This document shows positions 33,705-45,397 of a stretch of DNA of 64,000 nt, piece by piece. The translations under genes and the position numbers were made by a program. The stretch is from Hymenopellis radicata. Taxonomy: Eukaryota; Basidiomycota; Agaricomycetes; Agaricales; Physalacriaceae. The notes beneath the pieces are model-generated. The model was not told where the DNA came from. It worked only from the letters and a program-made list of their open reading frames with translations, and ran no database searches. The number at the start of each line of letters is the position of its first letter. Within the stretch, counting starts at the first letter, position 1. The stretch covers positions 52,489 through 116,488 of the forward strand of contig JADNRX010000163.1 in the NCBI GenBank assembly GCA_015501595.1. The letters are read 5' to 3'.

Positions 33705-36538
33705 GTATAGGACTAGCTGAGATTCACTGTTGACTGGAATCAGAAGCACGAAGAGCCGAGTGCCCAAGTCGAAAATCGAAGTCGCGATGACATTTTTATT
33801 GTTTTTCGCGTAGTAGTCACATTGTGTCGACGAAGTCTACGCATCGAAGAGCTTCTCTATTATTCTTCTCCACCAAGGGACTTTGGACGAGTCTGTGTCA
33901 AGCTCTTGCGCCTTCTTCTCTGCCTTGATGGCTTCCATCTGGGAGAAATCCATGTCTTCATAGGAGATCCACGGGGATTTGATTGTAAACTTCAGCGCCA
34001 CGTACAATGCAAGGAATATGAAGCAGTTTATCTATTCAGCGCGCATTCAATGATGATTCGGATCACCGGCAAGTAGTGGCACTCACGTAGTTGGACAGGA
34101 AAGCCGACACTGACCAGTTGCCCGGAAGAAGACTTCGAATCCGGAAAAGAACACTATGAGGAAGCACATAATCCCACACGCAACTGGGTCAGTGGCATTA
34201 AATATCGTTCAGAGTCAAGTGGAATTGTGTACGCACTAGCAACTCCAGGCTGACCCCAGCTCTTGTAGAATAGATCGTCGCGGTTGAATCCTCGCTTCTT
34301 CATACCCAAGTAGAAGCGGACATATGCCAGGCAGATAACAACCCATACGTTCAGCCCCGCTACAGCACTATGCATTCCTGGTCAGCTTGAAGACATTACG
34401 ACCAGATTGAAATACTAACATCAGCGAGGTGAACCAGTTGAAGACCGTGATCGGTGTCTCGCCACCACAATTCAGATAAGCCAAAGGTAAGAAGATGCAT
34501 GATGATGCCACGGCCCAGTACGGTGCTCTATTCGACAAACTGTCAATCTACACACTCCGAAGCAAGCAGACTTATTCCTACCCGACGCGATTGGTCTTCA
34601 GCATGAACCGAGGAGCAGAACCATCTGAGGCAAGCCCAACAAGCGTGCGTGATGCGAGGAATATCACGCCGTTCCCAGACGAAAATGCACTAGTGATTAC
34701 AACCGCATTGATGATCGAAGGGAAGACCTTGATACCAGCGGTCTTGAAGGCCAGAACGAAGGGCGATGACGCGGTATTGCTACCAGTTCCCAGGCGAGGG
34801 TCGTCCGCAGAAATCAGCAAACCGACGACGATCAAGGACACGATGTACTGTGAGAAGTATCAGTCTGCGTTCAACACAGATAAACGAAGCATACAAAGAA
34901 GAAGATTCTCCAAAACACGCGTCTCATAGCCTTGGGAAGATTCACGCGTGGATTGATGACTTCTGAACCGATACTTGTCGTAATTTGAATGTTGCCCATA
35001 GCAAACGCCGCGTTGACTGTGGGTACATGTCAGGAAGGAGGGGTGGGGAGGTGTTACATGGCTTACTCAGTGTACTCCATATCGCGAGGAAACGGCCAGT
35101 GCTACCAGATACCAGGTATTCTTTTATCGGTGTTGGGTGCCAGTTCCTGCCACCAATATACTGGGGTAAAACACGAGTTCACTATACGCGTCTCATTGTC
35201 AGGTACACACGCACCTCGCCAGTCGGAGATCCGCCTACGTCCACGATGATTCCCGCAAGAATAAGGGCGATAATGAGAAGTGACTTGAGGATACCGAAGA
35301 AGAATTGTAGTTCCCCGTAAAATGGAACGGGAAGGAAGTTGAAGACGACCATGAGGAAGCCGAAAACACTTATAAATATCGCAGGATTGAGGTCCGGTCT
35401 CCCTAGAGGTAAACACTTGAACGAGATGCGCACAGTCATTGACGGAAAATCGCGCACAATATCCGATTAGACTGGAGGCAGCGACGACGTCTGCCGCTGC
35501 GAAAATTGCTAACAGGTACCAGAACATCCATCCCACCTGTACGCGTTTTCAGAACGAAGCCGACTTATCGTAACAGCTTGTCTCACGGTAATTCCCAAAG
35601 CGCGATCCGTGAACATGGGAATGTGACCTAAGAAGATGATGAGGAATGCAGCTATTATCGTGTTGAATACGTACGGATGAAGCCTCCACTGACAGGAAGA
35701 AACGCAGCCGTCTCGGCACTGATGAAGGCGATGCCAGAAGTGATCACTCCCATCAAGGCATATCCAAGCAGAAGACCTGGAAAGCGAAACATTGAGCCCT
35801 ATGACGATGATTAGAGCCTATAACCCGTATAGATACCCAGTGGACCAGCGTTGGACAATGCAGACCCAGAACCGAGCTACAAGGCGATGAGGACACGAAC
35901 GGGATGCCAATGGGTCACCCACGAAAAGACCAGTACCTGCAGAACGAATGGGTTAACACTTGATATCCAGAGGAGTAAGCTCGGATGCACCGACCTATTC
36001 CGGAAGAAATTGCGAGTAAAGCAGTGTGTCGTCCGGTGAGGGACCGTCTGAGATTAGCATGCTCTCGTGGTTTGGCATTGAAATCGATGTCCACGCTAGA
36101 AACGTCCGAATCGGTGTCTCCTATACCTAAACGCAGGGTATCAATCTCGGAACGAAGGACGAAAAGAACAGACTCTCTTCGTTCCTCGTCGAAGGAGGAG
36201 GGGCCATGGGGAGGAGGTGTAATTCACCATGTTGGGGATAAAGAGGGTAGTTATAGAAGACAAATATAGTTGTCAGGCAGCTTCAGGGAGTCACAGTCCA
36301 ATCAGAGGGGCAGTGAATACAGCGAAGAAGAAGAAGAATGGCATCCCAGCGATTGTTGGTCGGGAATACGACATTTCGGGAATACATCATCGGCGTCGAA
36401 AACGTGTCTGAGGATTGGCTGAGGGCGCCCACGCCAATACCGGGAGTAGGCGCCTTTCTAATATCAGAGTGCGATTGCAAGGTCCAGGCAGAGGCTCGTC
36501 TTCTTAGGCTACACTCATCGGGATCGCATACGTTCTGG
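33705..36538 (-). repeat. Inverted duplication, right arm (~2.8 kb)
   Basis: Reverse complement of 15373-18200 with scattered substitutions and small indels. The spacer between the arms is about 15.5 kb. Confidence 0.9.
33838..36207 (-). pseudogene. Amino-acid permease (fungal AAP/GAP1-like), copy 2, two frameshifts
   Basis: Same exon layout as the copy at 15693-18061. This copy keeps the full SGGFIRH motif of TM3 that the other copy has lost. It has one base missing just after the start codon (near 36204, in a run of C) and another near 34125 in the last transmembrane region, where EVFFPGNW becomes out of frame. Both lesions would cause early stops, so it is probably not functional as a full-length permease. 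An N-terminally shorter product from an internal ATG is conceivable but would still lack the C-terminus. Confidence 0.75.
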
Positions 36539-37117
36539 CACGGTTATCGCTAGTCGTGGCCATGTGCAGGGAACAATCAGAGATGCAAGCGAGGTGGTGA
36601 TGGAGTTGCCCATTTATGTATCTCGTTAGTCGTCTAACGGAGGTACCTAAGTTTACAGAATCAGTACAAGAGGCAGCTGATATCGGGAGAAGAAACGGTA
36701 CAACGCACTCCATAGGCCTGCCAAAGGCGGTATTTCAAGAAATACAAGGTAGACGATCCATTGTTCGGTTTTGGAAAGCCCTTTGTTCACAAAAGCACGG
36801 CGCATCCGGAGGAGAGATCTGCTTTACAGCATCTATCTATCGTACGTGGCAGTTTCTGAGGCACTGCCGCGCCTGCGCAACGCGCCATGGTGGTCCATTG
36901 GTATGGAACCACGTACACGTGATGCGGTCAAATTTGAATCGACACTGCCACCGGTATTGCGGTGTTTGGTCAAAGCGGTGGCGCTTGGGCATCGACACAT
37001 CCGTATCCCGTTGAGACGTGACGGCCTCCGAACTGAAAGACTTCGAGCTTGATTGTAACCACACCTCAAGAAAACTGTCCGAGGCAAGTCTACTGCGATA
37101 AACACGCATACCTCATC
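36539..37117. other. No gene recognised
   Basis: Several overlapping open frames of up to 130 codons but no motif; codon patterns do not favour one. Confidence 0.4.
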
Positions 37118-37817
37118 ACATACATCTGCTGAGCTATCAGGAACAGCGAGGAGTCAGTTCGGGTACGCCTCGTAAAGACAATATTCTAAGGACGTTTTCC
37201 GCAAAACTTACGGCCGCATCGAATAACTGCCTTTCCCCAGTTCCGCGAGTTGCTTCGTTCCTAGTCGGCGTTTGTGCGGAATCGCGCGCGTGCTCCTGAG
37301 AATGAGTAGTGTGGCGCTGGAGCCAAAAATCTTTCAGGCATGGCAAACCGTGCACGTCAAAGCGGTCTCAACCGCTCATGTGAGGCCTAGAATTATATTA
37401 TCAGGCGAAATTGAATAGCTCACGCACATGCTCAGGGTGCTACAATACGGCATTCAAGCACTAGTGAGTACGGTTATTTGGAGAGAAGCCGGATGTGATA
37501 ACATACACGTCTTTATTCGGGCGATAAGCGCTTGGATGGGAGACCGCTTATCCACTTGAATGTCCATGCGGGTCACATTCATATCTCTAATATTAAGAGG
37601 ACCAGCGCTTTTCCGTGCGGATCCCATATCTGAGAGGTCGATAAGGGAAATGCTGAACGAGGACGTACTGGACTTGACATCCCAAGTCTCAGGAATGGCG
37701 AATGCGGTAATCTGGGAGTTGAACACGGTTGGAAGGGTGGTATGCAAATGATTACTAACCTTACATACTAAACGTGAGCTCGCATAGGCAATTTGAGGCG
37801 GCGGTGTACGCAGACTG
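37118..37817 (-). repeat. 0.7-kb direct duplication, copy 1
   Basis: Closely similar to 39738-40458 in the same orientation. The minus strand of both contains a coding-like stretch (FNSQITAFAIPETWD, SSTSSFSISLIDLSDMGS, PLNIRD) ending near TGGATAAG. I do not recognise this family. Confidence 0.75.
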
Positions 37818-39737
37818 ACACGCACACGTACGAACATAGGCGTTTTCCCACTAAGTACCTCTGGCCACGGAATAGATAAGCGTTCTAACTTCCCCTCGCT
37901 TTGATCTTATTCGTGCGATAATCTATCGTATCGCTTCTCTTCTTCCCCAAAAAGAGTCGTTGGCCATGTGCTTACCCCTCCATTTCCAAGAATGTACGTA
38001 GAACTTTACTCACTGAAGAAGCCACAACGCACCAGTACAGAAACACAAACGTTCTTCCAAGATGACAGGTTTGTTTCAGCGGGAAATCGACAACGGGAGC
38101 ATCCCGCCGCCGACAATGATGTGGCGCCCATTAACCTTAACCTCGGATCCTCTCAAACCGGAATTTACTTCTCACGCCACAGACGCGTCTCTGCCTCTCA
38201 TGCCAAGAACAATCATGTTCATCTGTTTCTTCTTTGCGCCACGACGTTTTAGCATGCTTGGAGGTCCGTTCATTACTGACCACCATAGCAGGAGATCCTC
38301 CGTCAGATCCGTGGGCGAACTTGGCTTACTATGAATAACAAGTTGAACATCGTAGTCAGCAGACCTACATGGAAAGCCATACCTGTCACCTGTGTCTCTC
38401 AATGGGACGCATGTGCGAATGCGGCGGAAGCTGCCACCGTGAGGCATCGTCAGAGTATCGCAATTCCATCGATTTCGAAAGTCCAGAATGACCAACTTGC
38501 ACTTGCGAGTGAGAAGACATTTTGAGTTGTATGAACTTGGTGGCATGACTGCCGCGCCGTGATACCCCGCAGCGCCACCACGATTATCGCCATCGATATG
38601 TCCATATTTCTCGAGATGAAATCAAAGAGCATGACACCGTCCTCCGTTTGAGGCTTGTCTTGGTCTATAAGTGGTCTTGGGCCGCTCCCCCTGTGAAAGA
38701 TGTGACTCATTCGATGAACAGGAAGACGTTTGTAGATCACACCTGACTGTCGTCGCGGACAAATTCCGCGATCACGCCATAGTGATAGGTGTGATCTTGA
38801 CGCCACTCGTGCGGTCATTTCCGAGGTCAGATGATGCTGTCTACTCGCCCCAGTGTGCGGGAAGGAGCAGCGTGATGCCCGGCGGTTGTTCATCAGGTAC
38901 TACGCCACTGCATGTAAATCTAGATGTGGGCATTCGGGAGTTGACATTTCACTGTGTCAGCAAACTAGCACGTTTCATTTTGAAAACAGATACACAGAGA
39001 GACGGACGGTTTAGGAACTCCTTCGGTGGGTCAGGCTATATCTGCTACAATGATAGTAGTGATAGCATCAATCGGCGGTTATGGCATAACTGGGGAATGT
39101 GGGTACCTCCGACATTGAAAACCCGACGCGTTCAGGACGAACATCCATACAAACGAAGCTTCTCCTTTAAATTAGAGCAACACAAGTTGATGCGCAATGG
39201 TCGACTATTATTGTTACAAGGACGAACACCGGAAGGATCAAGGCGCTCCGAATCTACAAGAGTAAGCCGTCAATATACGGTGACTTTGAGAACATGTTTC
39301 ATAAGATCTGCACCCACCTAGGTAGTTGTTTACCCCAGATTGTAATGTCTAAATTGAAACACCAGCGGGGCGCGCGAACCCCAGACTGAATACAGTAGAT
39401 GTTGGGGTATGGGGTTTCAAGGGGGTACGTGATGGATAGTCCATATAATAATATACTTGCCTGCCATAATCCCGAAGCAGGCAGAGTCGTTCGGGACGTG
39501 GATGAGTTGCGGCTGCCTAGAGCACCAAAGAATTGCTTGCCAATATGTCCGTCGCCCACCAGTGAAGTATCTGCGGAACTTGGATGTTCGGACCACGAAC
39601 AAATGTGGAAGAGAAAGCGTTGAAGGCATCGTGCATCGTGACTTGTTCTCACGCCACAGGCGTGTCTCAAGTTCGAGGTTACAGGTAGACCTAAAGCCTG
39701 AAGCGTTTAGTAGTTTCTGATACTCACGACTGTAGTC
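37818..39737. other. Gene-poor stretch with possible gene debris
   Basis: On the minus strand a ~75-base block near 38030-38075 resembles 42290-42360. Otherwise only motif-free frames. Confidence 0.35.
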
Positions 39738-40458
39738 ATCACGTACATTTATCAGGAACAGCGAGTGCCTCCGCAGTTCGGGTGCGCGGTAGGACTAGGA
39801 CAGCAATATTCCAAGGCTTACGGCCGCATTGAATAGTAACAACTGCCGTTTTTCCAGATAGGCGAGTTGGTTCGTTCCTAGTCGGCCTTTGTGCGGGTGC
39901 TCACTGCTCCTGAGAATGACAGTGTGGCGCTGGAGCCAAAAAGCTTCAGGTATGACAGACCGTGCACGTCAAAGCGCTCATGTGAGGCCTAGAAGTATAT
40001 TATCAGGCGAATAGCTCACGCACTGCGCTCAGGGTGCCACAATACGGCATTCAAGCACTAGTAGGTTGAGTACGGTTATTTGGAGAAAGGCCGGATGTGA
40101 TAACATACACGCCTTTATTCGGGCGATAAGCGCTTAGATAGACCGTCACTTATCCACCTGCACCTGCATGTCCATGCTGGTCACATTCACATCTCTAATA
40201 TTAAGAGGTGCAGCGCTTTTCCGTGTGGATCCCATATCTGAGAGGTCGATAACGGACATGCTGAACGAGGACGTACTGGACCTGATATCCCAAGTCTCAG
40301 GAATGGCGAATGCGGTAATCTGGGAGTTGAACACGGTACATTGGAAGGAGACCGAGCGATGTGAGTGCTTATCGTGAGCCGTATGCGAATGATCACTAAC
40401 CTTAAACGTGTATGTGAGCTCGCATATGCAATTTGAGGCGGCGGTGCACGCAGATGGC
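39738..40458 (-). repeat. 0.7-kb direct duplication, copy 2
   Basis: Partner of 37118-37817, about 2.6 kb away. The shared minus-strand peptide reads FNSQITAFAIPETWDIRSST here, with mainly conservative differences from copy 1, which suggests it was once coding. Confidence 0.75.
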
Positions 40459-41785
40459 GCGATGATGGTGCCATCCAAGCAAGGTGTTCACGATCCAACG
40501 TCGAACGGCAGAGCACAGCACATGCGGACAAACCAGAGTCCGACAGGATCAAAGTGGCTGTGTGCCTTCTCGTGTGGGCAGCTGCAAGACTTCCTACAGA
40601 CCTTGTCAGGCGTAATATGTCAGTCATACTTCAAAGTGACGCGTCATCTCAGTATCGCTCACGAATTTGGAAAGCAACTGTGCTGTCTTTCTTTAGTCCG
40701 ACAAAGGAAGCTCGTATTCTGAATCGGCTGGAAATAGTCCGACTTTCATTGACAGCCCGCCAAGCTGTATTGCTTACTTTCGTCTTTAAATTGCTGAGTC
40801 AAGAGGGTCACAGCCAGAAATTGAAGGCAACGGAAAGTAAGGCGTTCTCCACCCTTGAAGCTGGGATTGTGGAGCGATGGTGGAACGAGGGAAAGATGTT
40901 CGGCATGCGGCGGCCGACGACAGATCGAAAACGACGCTCGCGATCACGTACCTTTTCTCTTACCATTGCACTAACCGCCAAGGCTACTTTCGACAGAAAT
41001 CCTGGGTTTGTCGATCTCCAGGAACATCCACTCATCCCCATCGATTTTAAGGACCCGAACAAGGATTCCAGCTTCACATGATGACATGCCTCATATTAAC
41101 GCCCTTATACGAGCAACTTGCGCGCCTGACCTGTTCTTCTCTGCCAGTGAGTGAGATTATCACGATCGATAATATATCTTCACCATCGTCGACTCTGAGA
41201 TGAAATTCTGTGGACCGTGACAGCGCGTCAGGTGGGTAGGATGCATCAGATGGAAGACAAAGCGAGAGAAGGGTTCCTCGATACAGAGCTTTGGGACACG
41301 CCTCGACCAGAGTACGTATTCTCGTCAGCAACGGTTCCAATCTTTGAAGATCATCATTATGCCGTTGTGATAGGTGGGCGTCCGCGACTGCGATTACTTC
41401 TCAATTGCCGGGTGAGACGTTTCCAGGTCATCTGCGGGTACTGTGTAGCCAGGACGCCGTATGTCACTCGGCAATGTACGTTAGACTCCAGACTCTGAGT
41501 CGGAGCACAAGTAAGGCGCGAATCTGTGGACCTTAGTAGCCTGCGACGAATACAACTCTGCGCTTACAATTACTATAATCGGGTACAATTGCAGCGCGTC
41601 TACAGTAAGTCCCAAAACACCGGCAGATCAACACCCAGTAAATATATACTTTTTGTAGGATCACATTCCTGTCAAGGTCGTATACCAAGTCAGCTTCCGC
41701 ACAAATCTGATACGAGGCCTACTTTCCCTGTAGATGAAGCAGCGGGGGCTACCCCAGATTTTCCTACCAGTGCTGTTTGAATCAA
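40459..41785. other. No gene recognised
   Basis: A 175-codon open frame on the plus strand (40554-41081) has no recognisable motif or start context. The rest is short frames. Confidence 0.35.
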
Positions 41786-42402
41786 TCACCCCACATAGCG
41801 AGGAACAGGAGGATGTTGGGGTATCGGTTTCAGCGATGCAGTAATCCCGTACTTACTCGCAGTCCGTATCCTACTATACACAGAAGCAGCCTCAATCAAT
41901 GATGCCCGGGTCACCTTCACCGCCCAATTTGTGTCGAGTCTGAGACTGAAAACTTCGAAGTCGCAACTAGTAGCATCAATCAAAGACCGTGTCCCGCTCG
42001 CCGAGACGCCCAATTCATAGTTCGAGAGTCCATCTAGCACCCACCAACTCGAAGCACGTTGGACAACTTGCATCAACGGTACCGGTGATCCTCGGTGCTC
42101 GAACGTGCTCGCATGGTAGAAAACCCCAACGATGCCTACACCACATCATTGCACACAGTCGTTATCTGAGCAAGAACATCAACGCACGTCTCTTCCGCGG
42201 CCGTAGTAGATAAGACGAGCCTCTTTGACGACCGTGTCCTGCCCCGGCGGTTAGAATCTTCCACATCAAAACAATCAGACAAAATTAGCCACGACGCACC
42301 TGCACAGATACGCAGACGTTCATCCGAGACCCGCGAAAAAGACGGTCCATTCCAGCGGGAAACACACCACGACCTCCAGCTAGTATCGTGCGTGGCGTCC
42401 AT
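41786..42402 (-). pseudogene. Gene remnant of unknown family
   Basis: A minus-strand exon-like stretch (near 41880-42065) reads ASSWWVLDGLSNYELGVSAS, then ATSCDFEVFSLRLDTNWAVK. A second one near 42300-42360 ends in CAG before GTGCGT. They look like decayed exons, and the second has a relative near 38050. I do not recognise the product. Confidence 0.35.
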
Positions 42403-42674
42403 GTACCTCGGATCCTCGGACCCTCACCCAAAAGTAAAGCCAAACCCAGTAACATGTTCCACATTAACTATTTACCAATGCCAAATGAAAATAATCGTAC
42501 AAGTAAGCTGCTGATGGATGCTGATGCTAAAGACCGAAAGCAAAGAGAGAGAGAGAGAAAAAACGATATAAACAAGTATTTGTACAGTAAAAACACACAA
42601 AGGATAACCCATTACATTAGACCGATTTGCAAGTCCAAGTTTCGTAAGCCATAACCAGTAGAGAACGAGAACAA

Positions 42675-45397
42675 TCACTGCGGATGATAATCCGCCGCCC
42701 AGCTCTTATTACGCATCAGATTCACCCGCCGAATCTCATCGCGCGCCTCCTCGCGCTCCTGCTCAACCCGCATACCCCCATCCACAGGCGCCGTCTTCTC
42801 CGTGAGCTTCACCACGCTGGGTATGGTCGAGATGGCAGTGCTGCTCTTGTTCCGCCTCGGCGGCGGCATGAGCTGCTTATCCATCTTCCGCTGCCACAGC
42901 AGATTCGTGCGCACGCTCTCCGACATTTCTGTCCGCAGCATCCACTGCCGCGTGGTGCGCGGCGACACGGGGATCGCAGCGACCGGGAGATTGTACGGGA
43001 ATGTCGGCACAGCGACAGGCTCCGTCATCGTGCGCTCCAGCGCAGCGGCCGCAGGCGCAACAGGACGCTCCGCAGGCACAGTGGGCTGTACCCTCGATAC
43101 GACCTTGTTTTCCCGACGCTCCACATGAGGCGGCCGTATCGGCGCAACCTTGTTGGCATTTGCGTTCGCTCCTCCGCCACGCATGTTCCCGAAGATAGCC
43201 TTTAGCTTCTCCTGGGCGACCGAATTGGACACATTCAACGAATTGTCCTCGCCATCGGTCTCGTCTTCCATCTCCTCTTCGTTGGGGCGAGCTTTCGGAC
43301 GATAATCGCCGGGCTTGATCGCACCACCGTTCCTCACACTTCCCACATGTACCTGTGCGGCCACAGGCAGTGCTGCAGCGCTCTGGCTGGGATGCAACTG
43401 GGGTGCGCGCGGCCGAGGTTTCTCCGTCAGATCCCCACTCGAATAGCCCCGTCGATACACGTCGGGTAAAGCCTGCGGATCTGGATGCATGAGCTGGCTC
43501 AAGAGACCAGAATTCGTCCGCGATAAGTTTGAATAGCTCCGCTTCGGCAACTTGTTGAAAGTAAACGTCTCCGTCTGGCGCTCGGCTTCCTCGAACGCGT
43601 GATGGAGCTCGTCCATTCGCAGATGCTTCTGCATGTCGGCGGGCATCTGCCGCCGATTCCTCGTAGTCCGATGATTTATTGGCGGCGGAGGTGGCGGTGG
43701 GGGAGAATGTGATCGAGCTTTTGGTCGAGTCTAAAGCCATGTGAATACAATATTCGAGCGTGTAAAATATTGCTCTTACCGAAGGTGGAAGCACGACTTC
43801 GTCCTCGGCCTCGTCGGCAGAGGTCCAATCGTCGTCGTCGTCTCCATCTTCCTCTTCTTCGTCAGAGGATAATAATTCAAACGGTCGTCCAGTCCTCGTC
43901 AAATGCTGCTTCTGTTTTTCCTTCTCCTTGCCTTTAAGACTAGGAGGTGCAGGAGGCTTCGACGGGGGTGCTCCGTTCGGATGTGCCTTTGGCGAGGGCT
44001 GCTTGCTATTCCGACTCGAAGAAGCCTTGGACGACTCGCTCTTGGTAGGACTGCCGCCGCGATGTACAGGCGTGAAGGCGCCTTTCAAGGTGCTCTGCAT
44101 ACGCATGGCTGCCTTTTGAGACGCCAGTGCCTGCAAGTTGGGCGCCGAGGGTAAAAGATCCCGAGTGCGAGTCTTGGTGGCTGCCGCCGAAGAAGTTGAA
44201 GCCTTGGGCGGGCTCAACGCACGGTTGAGACCAAAAGCAGTGCGAGTGAGTTCGGGGTGGGAGGAACGGGAAGGCTGCAGTGTATCATTCTGGGCCTCCT
44301 CGGTAAAGTCGAAAATGACGGTGTCCTGTGTGGGCAGACGTCCCGTTGATGCCGTCCGTCGTAAGAGGCCCTCCTGCAACTTGACGCGTTCGAGCTCCTT
44401 CAATCTCTCGACTTCTCTCAAGTTTCTGCAACTCCTTCTCGTGCTCCTCTCGCCGCTTATCCTCCTGTTCTCTCTCTTTACGTCTCTGCCTCTCAAGCTC
44501 CATTTCTCTCTCCCAAGTAATCAGCTTTTGTCGCTCTTCCTGCTCTCGCCTGTGTTTAATCTCCAAATCGTGCTCCAGTCGTTGCTGCTCTGCCAGAGCC
44601 CGATCTTCCGCCTCGAGCGACTCGCGATCCTTGACGGATGGCATGCGGGCATGAGTCGCCACTTTTTGAACGCGGTACCGACCATTCCTAGCGATGGATT
44701 GCAAGACCTTGTCTGCGTCGTAGAGGGCAGCAGGAAGGGTCTCTGTGCGACAGAGAGACGGTGGAATGTCGGCCGGAGGAATGTCGGCCGTGGTGGTAGA
44801 CGAGGAAGGCTGGGTTTCCTCTGGTGAATTATCTGTGCTATTCGAGGACGACGTTGAGGAGCCGGACGACGTGCTGGACGACGATGGTGATCCAGCGAAA
44901 AATTTAACATCGGATGGCCTGAGCGAGGCAGTAGCAGGCATAGGTAAGGTCTGACGGACTACGGTGGATCTCTGGTAAGATCGTGGTGGGGGAAGGGGAG
45001 AGACAGAGGAATGATTAGGTAATCGACCTGCAGTTGCAGGTGGAAGCACGGGAGTCGCAGGGGGAGTAGGATGAGGCGTTAGATTTGGGGTCGGATTAAC
45101 CACGACGACACGTGGGGGATCGGAGTCGGCCGCGGTGCGTCGGGACGGCGATCGCTGAGGGGTATCTGTGGCTGTGTATATCGCAATGGACACTGGCTCT
45201 GTCGTCGGGGTCGGTAGATGGGAGCGCGGCTGTAGGGTAATAGCCTGTAGACTGATCTCGTCAATGACCTTGCCAATGTGGTGTGTTCGCGACGTTGGGC
45301 CCGCTGCGATGAAAGAATTAGCGTGCTCACTGTCGCCGACGTCGTGCAGACTTACCCTGCGGGTGGGAGCCAGTAAATGTCGCGGGTGCCGTTCCAT
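42675..45397 (-). CDS. DUF3295/Mks1-like nitrogen-TOR signalling regulator, apparent frameshift near 44400
   Basis: A long minus-strand protein that is mostly disordered: a Pro/Ser/Thr-rich N-terminus, a highly charged coiled coil (about 44400-44640; EHDLEIKHRREQEER), an acidic patch (SSDEEEEDGDDDDD) and a poly-Pro run. The C-terminus has VSPRTTRQWMLRTEMSESVR, then TNLLWQRKMDK, and ends NLMRNKSWAADYHPQ. The C-terminal signature matches DUF3295, found in yeast Mks1-type regulators of nitrogen and retrograde signalling. A 47-base intron at about 43731-43782 is clear. Within the coiled coil near 44400 the frame must shift by one base, either a true lesion or a sequence error in repetitive GAG/AAG codons. 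A possible intron right after the start (GTAAGT) would break the frame and was not used. The upstream 500 bases are GT/CT-rich low-complexity DNA. Confidence 0.65.

Noticed and set aside
38671..39321. 216-codon plus-strand open frame
   Set aside because: No recognisable motif, no intron pattern, and equally long frames on the other strand; in a region of decayed duplicates.
40554..41081. 175-codon plus-strand open frame
   Set aside because: No motif; the minus strand also has a similar open frame; isolated.
45346..45397. Intron directly after the start of the Mks1-like gene
   Set aside because: Splicing the GTAAGT...CAG segment (52 bases) throws the following conserved stretch out of frame.
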